Assembly (NCBI GenBank): GCA_015657395.1
Contig: JADLKI010000009.1
Coordinates: 223,471-231,050, forward strand
DNA: 7,580 nucleotides
Reading direction: 5' to 3'
From: Spirochaetales bacterium
GTDB taxonomy: Bacteria; Spirochaetota; Spirochaetia; Treponematales; Rectinemataceae
In this document: positions 5,418 through 7,580 of the stretch, piece by piece
Position numbering within the stretch: position 1 is the first letter of the stretch
Layout: each line of letters opens with the position of its first letter
The notes under the pieces: generated by a model
What the model was told of the DNA's origin: nothing
What the model saw: the letters and a program-made list of their open reading frames with translations, nothing else
Database searches by the model: none
Position numbers and translations under genes: made by a program

Positions 5418-6821
5418 TGCGGCGGCCGTGAGGTTGCGCACCCAGCGCTCTTTCTTGAGCCACCAGCCTGCGACGAGGGCCTTGATCAGGTCCGAGAGCT
5501 TCGCGATGCCAAAGAGGGCGACAGGTCCCCACGCAGTGTAGCGCGAGATCACGATTGCGGCGGGGATAAAGACCGCATAGGTGACGCCCACATCGACAAG
5601 AAGCCCCATCAGCGTATCGCCTCCGGCCCTCGAAACCGCGAACTGCGCGTTGAGGAAGCACCAGAGGGGCAGATAAATGCTGATCACCACGATGATACTG
5701 CGGGTCACATGCTGTGCCGCACCGGAGAGACTGCCGAACACAAGCGGCACTGTGGCGGTCGAAAGCATGCCCGCAAGCCCGGATGCAAGGCCGAAGACGA
5801 TTGAGCCCGCCATGATCCACCGGGCCTTTGCCCGGCCCTCGTCGAGTTTTCCGGCGCCGAGCGTCGACCCCACGATGACATTCGTCGCCGTCTGTACTGC
5901 CGGAAACACCAAAAAGAGCAGATTGGCCACAGACCAGCCCGCCGCCATGCCCGCAACAGTCTCGGGCCCGCCCCGCCGATTGTACAGCGCAGTGATGATC
6001 GTCTCGGACACAACCCACGCAGTCTCGGAGAAGAACATCATCGCCGAGCGCGAGATCACCTCGCCGAGGAACTTGCCGTCGATCTTGAAAATGGTTTTGA
6101 TCTTGAATGCGAAGGCAGGCTTTCTCCTCTGGAGCACAATCCAGAAGGCGACAATTTCGAGGAGGCGCGCAGTCACTGTCGCGATCGCCGCCCCGACCAC
6201 CTCCAGCCGCGGAGCACCGAGATTTCCGTAGATCAGAAACCAGTTGCCTATCGTATTCGCAGCCGCCGCTCCCGTGGAAATGATGAGCGGCATGGTCGGC
6301 TCTCCGATGTCGCGGAACGAGCTCCCGACAGCCCCGGAGAGCGCAAGCGGGATGAACGAAAACGAGACCGCCCTCATGTATCGGGCACCTTCGGCCACGA
6401 TCACGGCGCCGTCGGCATTGTTCGACACCATGAGCGAGAGAAGCGCCTCAGGGGCAAGCTGACACAGGACAAAATAGAGTATGGAGATGCCTGTCCCTAT
6501 CACAATCTTAAACTTGAAGGATTGAATCATGCCCTCGCGGTTCTGTGCGCCGCGGTGCTGCGAAAGGAAAATTCCCCCCGCTATCGAAACGACATTGATG
6601 ATCACCATGAAGACAAAATTCACCTGATTGGCGATGTTGACCCCGGCCATCTTCATGTCGCCGAGCCCTGCCACCATGAAATTGTCCACAAGCGAGACGA
6701 GGCCGGTAACGAGGCTCTGCAGCATGATGGGAATGGCGAGAGCGAGCGCCTCGCGATAAAACGGCCAGGGACCGAAGAATGTCAGAGGACGTCCGGGGGC
6801 ATTTTTGGGTTTATTCTGCAT
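5394..6821 (-). CDS. MATE-family multidrug/organic cation efflux transporter
   Basis: This is an integral inner-membrane transporter of about 475 residues, normal for the family (about 450-500), expected to have 12 helices in two six-helix halves. MATE proteins export drugs or metabolites in exchange for Na+ or H+. The first helix region has the typical IPIMLQSLVTGLVSLVDNFMVAGLGD sense: a proline-initiated helix followed by a VDNFMVAGLG loop. A later family-like segment is SFRDIGEPTMPL. The second half starts near GEVISRSAMMFFSETAWVV. The ATG at 6821 was chosen because it places the usual short leader before helix 1, though its ribosome site is weak (AAAAGAG). In-frame alternatives are an ATG at 6890 and a TTG at 6908, neither with a visible ribosome site. 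The 3' end overlaps the mannosidase by 24 bp. Codon style matches its neighbours. The substrate is unknown; no clear tie to sugar use is visible. Confidence 0.9.
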   Translation of the reverse strand: MQNKPKNAPGRPLTFFGPWPFYREALALAIPIMLQSLVTGLVSLVDNFMVAGLGDMKMAGVNIANQVNFVFMVIINVVSIAGGIFLSQHRGAQNREGMIQSFKFKIVIGTGISILYFVLCQLAPEALLSLMVSNNADGAVIVAEGARYMRAVSFSFIPLALSGAVGSSFRDIGEPTMPLIISTGAAAANTIGNWFLIYGNLGAPRLEVVGAAIATVTARLLEIVAFWIVLQRRKPAFAFKIKTIFKIDGKFLGEVISRSAMMFFSETAWVVSETIITALYNRRGGPETVAGMAAGWSVANLLFLVFPAVQTATNVIVGSTLGAGKLDEGRAKARWIMAGSIVFGLASGLAGMLSTATVPLVFGSLSGAAQHVTRSIIVVISIYLPLWCFLNAQFAVSRAGGDTLMGLLVDVGVTYAVFIPAAIVISRYTAWGPVALFGIAKLSDLIKALVAGWWLKKERWVRNLTAAASVFKAVL

Positions 6822-6897
6822 ACTCTTTTCAACAGAGTTGGCATCATCGCATAGAATTCGATTCTTTGCTAGCCGAGCGCCTGGATTCATTCTGTAT

Positions 6898-6926
6898 TTG
6901 ACGCTCAATAGTGTGGGCAGTATACT
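6898..6926 (+). promoter_or_regulatory. Strong promoter candidate for the thioredoxin gene
   Basis: TTGACG (-35, 6898-6903) and TATACT (-10, 6921-6926) are separated by exactly 17 bp, and each matches consensus at 5 of 6 positions. A start near 6933 gives a leader of about 75 nt before the ATG at 7008. The region is visibly richer in A and T than the flanking genes. Confidence 0.65.
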
Positions 6927-6946
6927 TTACTTACGTATCACTTTGG

Positions 6947-6974
6947 ATTATATGACAGAGCAGAAGGCTGGCAT
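6947..6974 (-). promoter_or_regulatory. Promoter candidate for the MATE gene
   Basis: On the minus strand a perfect -10 TATAAT (6947-6952) is preceded, with a 16-bp spacer, by ATGCCA (6969-6974), which matches the -35 consensus at 4 of 6 positions. The leader to the ATG at 6821 would be about 120 nt. The promoter overlaps the thioredoxin leader, so the two units are transcribed divergently across the same segment. Confidence 0.4.
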
Positions 6975-7007
6975 TTGCCTGGCAGTTGCAAAGGAGTCTG
7001 AATAAAC

Positions 7008-7331
7008 ATGAGCGCTGAAGTTACCCTGACCACCGAAAATTTTAAACAGGAAGTATTGGAGTCGAAAATTCCCGTCCTCGTGGATTTTTGGGCTGAGTGG
7101 TGTATGCCCTGCAAAATGATCGGCCCCACCGTCGCCCAGATTGCAGAAACATATAGAGACAAGATCAAGGTGGGAAAACTCAATGTCGATGATCAGGGCG
7201 ACATCGCCTCGCAATACGGCATTATCTCCATTCCGACCCTCATCGTATTCAAGGAAGGACAGGTGGCCCGACAGAAAGTCGGAGCCATGCCTCGCCAGGA
7301 GATCGAGAAGCTGTTCAAAGACCTCATCTAG
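7008..7331 (+). CDS. trxA: Thioredoxin
   Basis: This is a 107-residue single-domain cytoplasmic thioredoxin that reduces protein disulfides using electrons from thioredoxin reductase. The length is exactly typical. The core fold is clear: VLVDFWAEWC strand and helix entry, redox pair Cys32 and Cys35, the VDDQGDIASQYGIISIPTLIVFKEG stretch with the conserved cis-proline in SIPT, and a C-terminal amphipathic helix. The active site reads WCMPC, whereas most thioredoxins have WCGPC. The residue between the cysteines influences redox potential and partner choice, so a shifted specificity is possible. AAGGAG at 6991-6996 lies 11 nt before the ATG, slightly long but acceptable. The gene appears to have its own promoter at 6898-6926. 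The next gene converges on it from the right. No functional link to the mannosidase locus is evident. Confidence 0.95.
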   Translation: MSAEVTLTTENFKQEVLESKIPVLVDFWAEWCMPCKMIGPTVAQIAETYRDKIKVGKLNVDDQGDIASQYGIISIPTLIVFKEGQVARQKVGAMPRQEIEKLFKDLI

Positions 7332-7578
7332 AGACGAGCCCGGGGCTCTGGCCGCCGCTTTCGCCTACACTCCAGGCGTCCGCCCCAAAAGCCGATACAC
7401 TAGCCCTGAGGAGGGGTCTCGCCGTCGAAGGTTTCCACAAAAGAGCGTTCTCCCACTTGGGCGGCGAATCCAGATGCCAGAGTCCCGCGTCGGCGAGTTC
7501 CTGCACAAGGGCGACGAGCTTTGAGGATTCCAGGGTGCCGCTCTTTGAACTCTCCGCATAAAAAAGGCCATCGACGGG
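7324..7578 (-). CDS. 3' end of an unrecognised gene (partial, possible frameshift)
   Basis: A minus-strand frame is open from the right edge to a stop at 7324-7326, giving 84 visible residues. The edge-proximal half looks genuinely coding: an amphipathic stretch (residues about 15-32, ESSKLVALVQELADAGLW), sensible third-position composition and normal residue mix. After KWENALLWKP the translation becomes less protein-like. The frame one base over reads RSFVETFDGETPPQG and stops at 7400-7402, which looks like a more natural C-terminus. A one-base indel near 7440-7465 would join the two. If that is not the case, the frame as given overlaps the thioredoxin stop by 8 bp. I do not recognise the family. 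Confidence 0.4.
   Translation of the reverse strand, partial: PVDGLFYAESSKSGTLESSKLVALVQELADAGLWHLDSPPKWENALLWKPSTARPLLRASVSAFGADAWSVGESGGQSPGLVSR
7336..7348. terminator. Weak hairpin after the thioredoxin gene
   Basis: GAGCC and GGCTC form a 5-bp GC-rich stem around a 3-base loop, four bases past the thioredoxin stop. No T-run follows on either strand, so it is only a weak candidate for ending transcription of the thioredoxin gene or the convergent gene. Nothing better is visible between the two. Confidence 0.25.
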
Positions 7579-7580
7579 CG

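Noticed and set aside
6822..6908. A 29-residue N-terminal extension of the MATE protein from TTG 6908
   Set aside because: No ribosome site is visible there, the extension is not typical of the family, and it would include promoter sequence of the thioredoxin gene. Not fully excluded.

Overview
The window is GC-rich (my estimate is about 60%) bacterial DNA, densely packed with genes. It looks like part of a carbohydrate-use locus joined to two unrelated genes. The solute-binding protein carries a type I signal peptide. A ROK repressor without the usual zinc motif sits beside a GH2 mannosidase and a MATE transporter. This combination would fit a diderm saccharolytic bacterium such as a spirochaete. 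That placement is an impression from protein style, not a proof, and no rRNA or other marker is present.

Layout, left to right. Positions 1-997 (minus) hold most of an ABC-transporter sugar-binding protein, cut by the left edge. Positions 1074-2225 (minus) hold a ROK-family repressor read in the same direction, so repressor and binding protein probably form one operon. Positions 2226-2546 are the control region. They contain an inverted repeat, a striking array of about 14 degenerate 14-bp tandem repeats, a perfect 8+8 palindrome that is a good operator candidate, and two divergent promoters whose -10 elements overlap. Positions 2547-5417 (plus) hold a GH2 beta-mannosidase interrupted by a ~94-residue degenerate 12-residue repeat insertion. 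Positions 5394-6821 (minus) hold a MATE-family efflux transporter whose 3' end overlaps the mannosidase tail-to-tail. Positions 6822-7007 carry divergent promoters for the MATE gene and for a thioredoxin (7008-7331, plus) with an unusual WCMPC active site. Positions 7332-7580 contain the 3' end of an unrecognised minus-strand gene that may carry a frameshift.

Proposed working: the binding protein, with permeases presumably encoded beyond the left edge, captures a manno-oligosaccharide or mannosylated glycan. The cytoplasmic mannosidase removes terminal beta-mannose. The ROK protein represses both divergent units from the shared control region until an inducing sugar is present. This is inferred from gene content and arrangement; the substrate cannot be read from the sequence.

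The least explained items are the 14-bp repeat array, which would be transcribed as a ~250-nt leader of the repressor mRNA, and the repetitive insertion inside the mannosidase.
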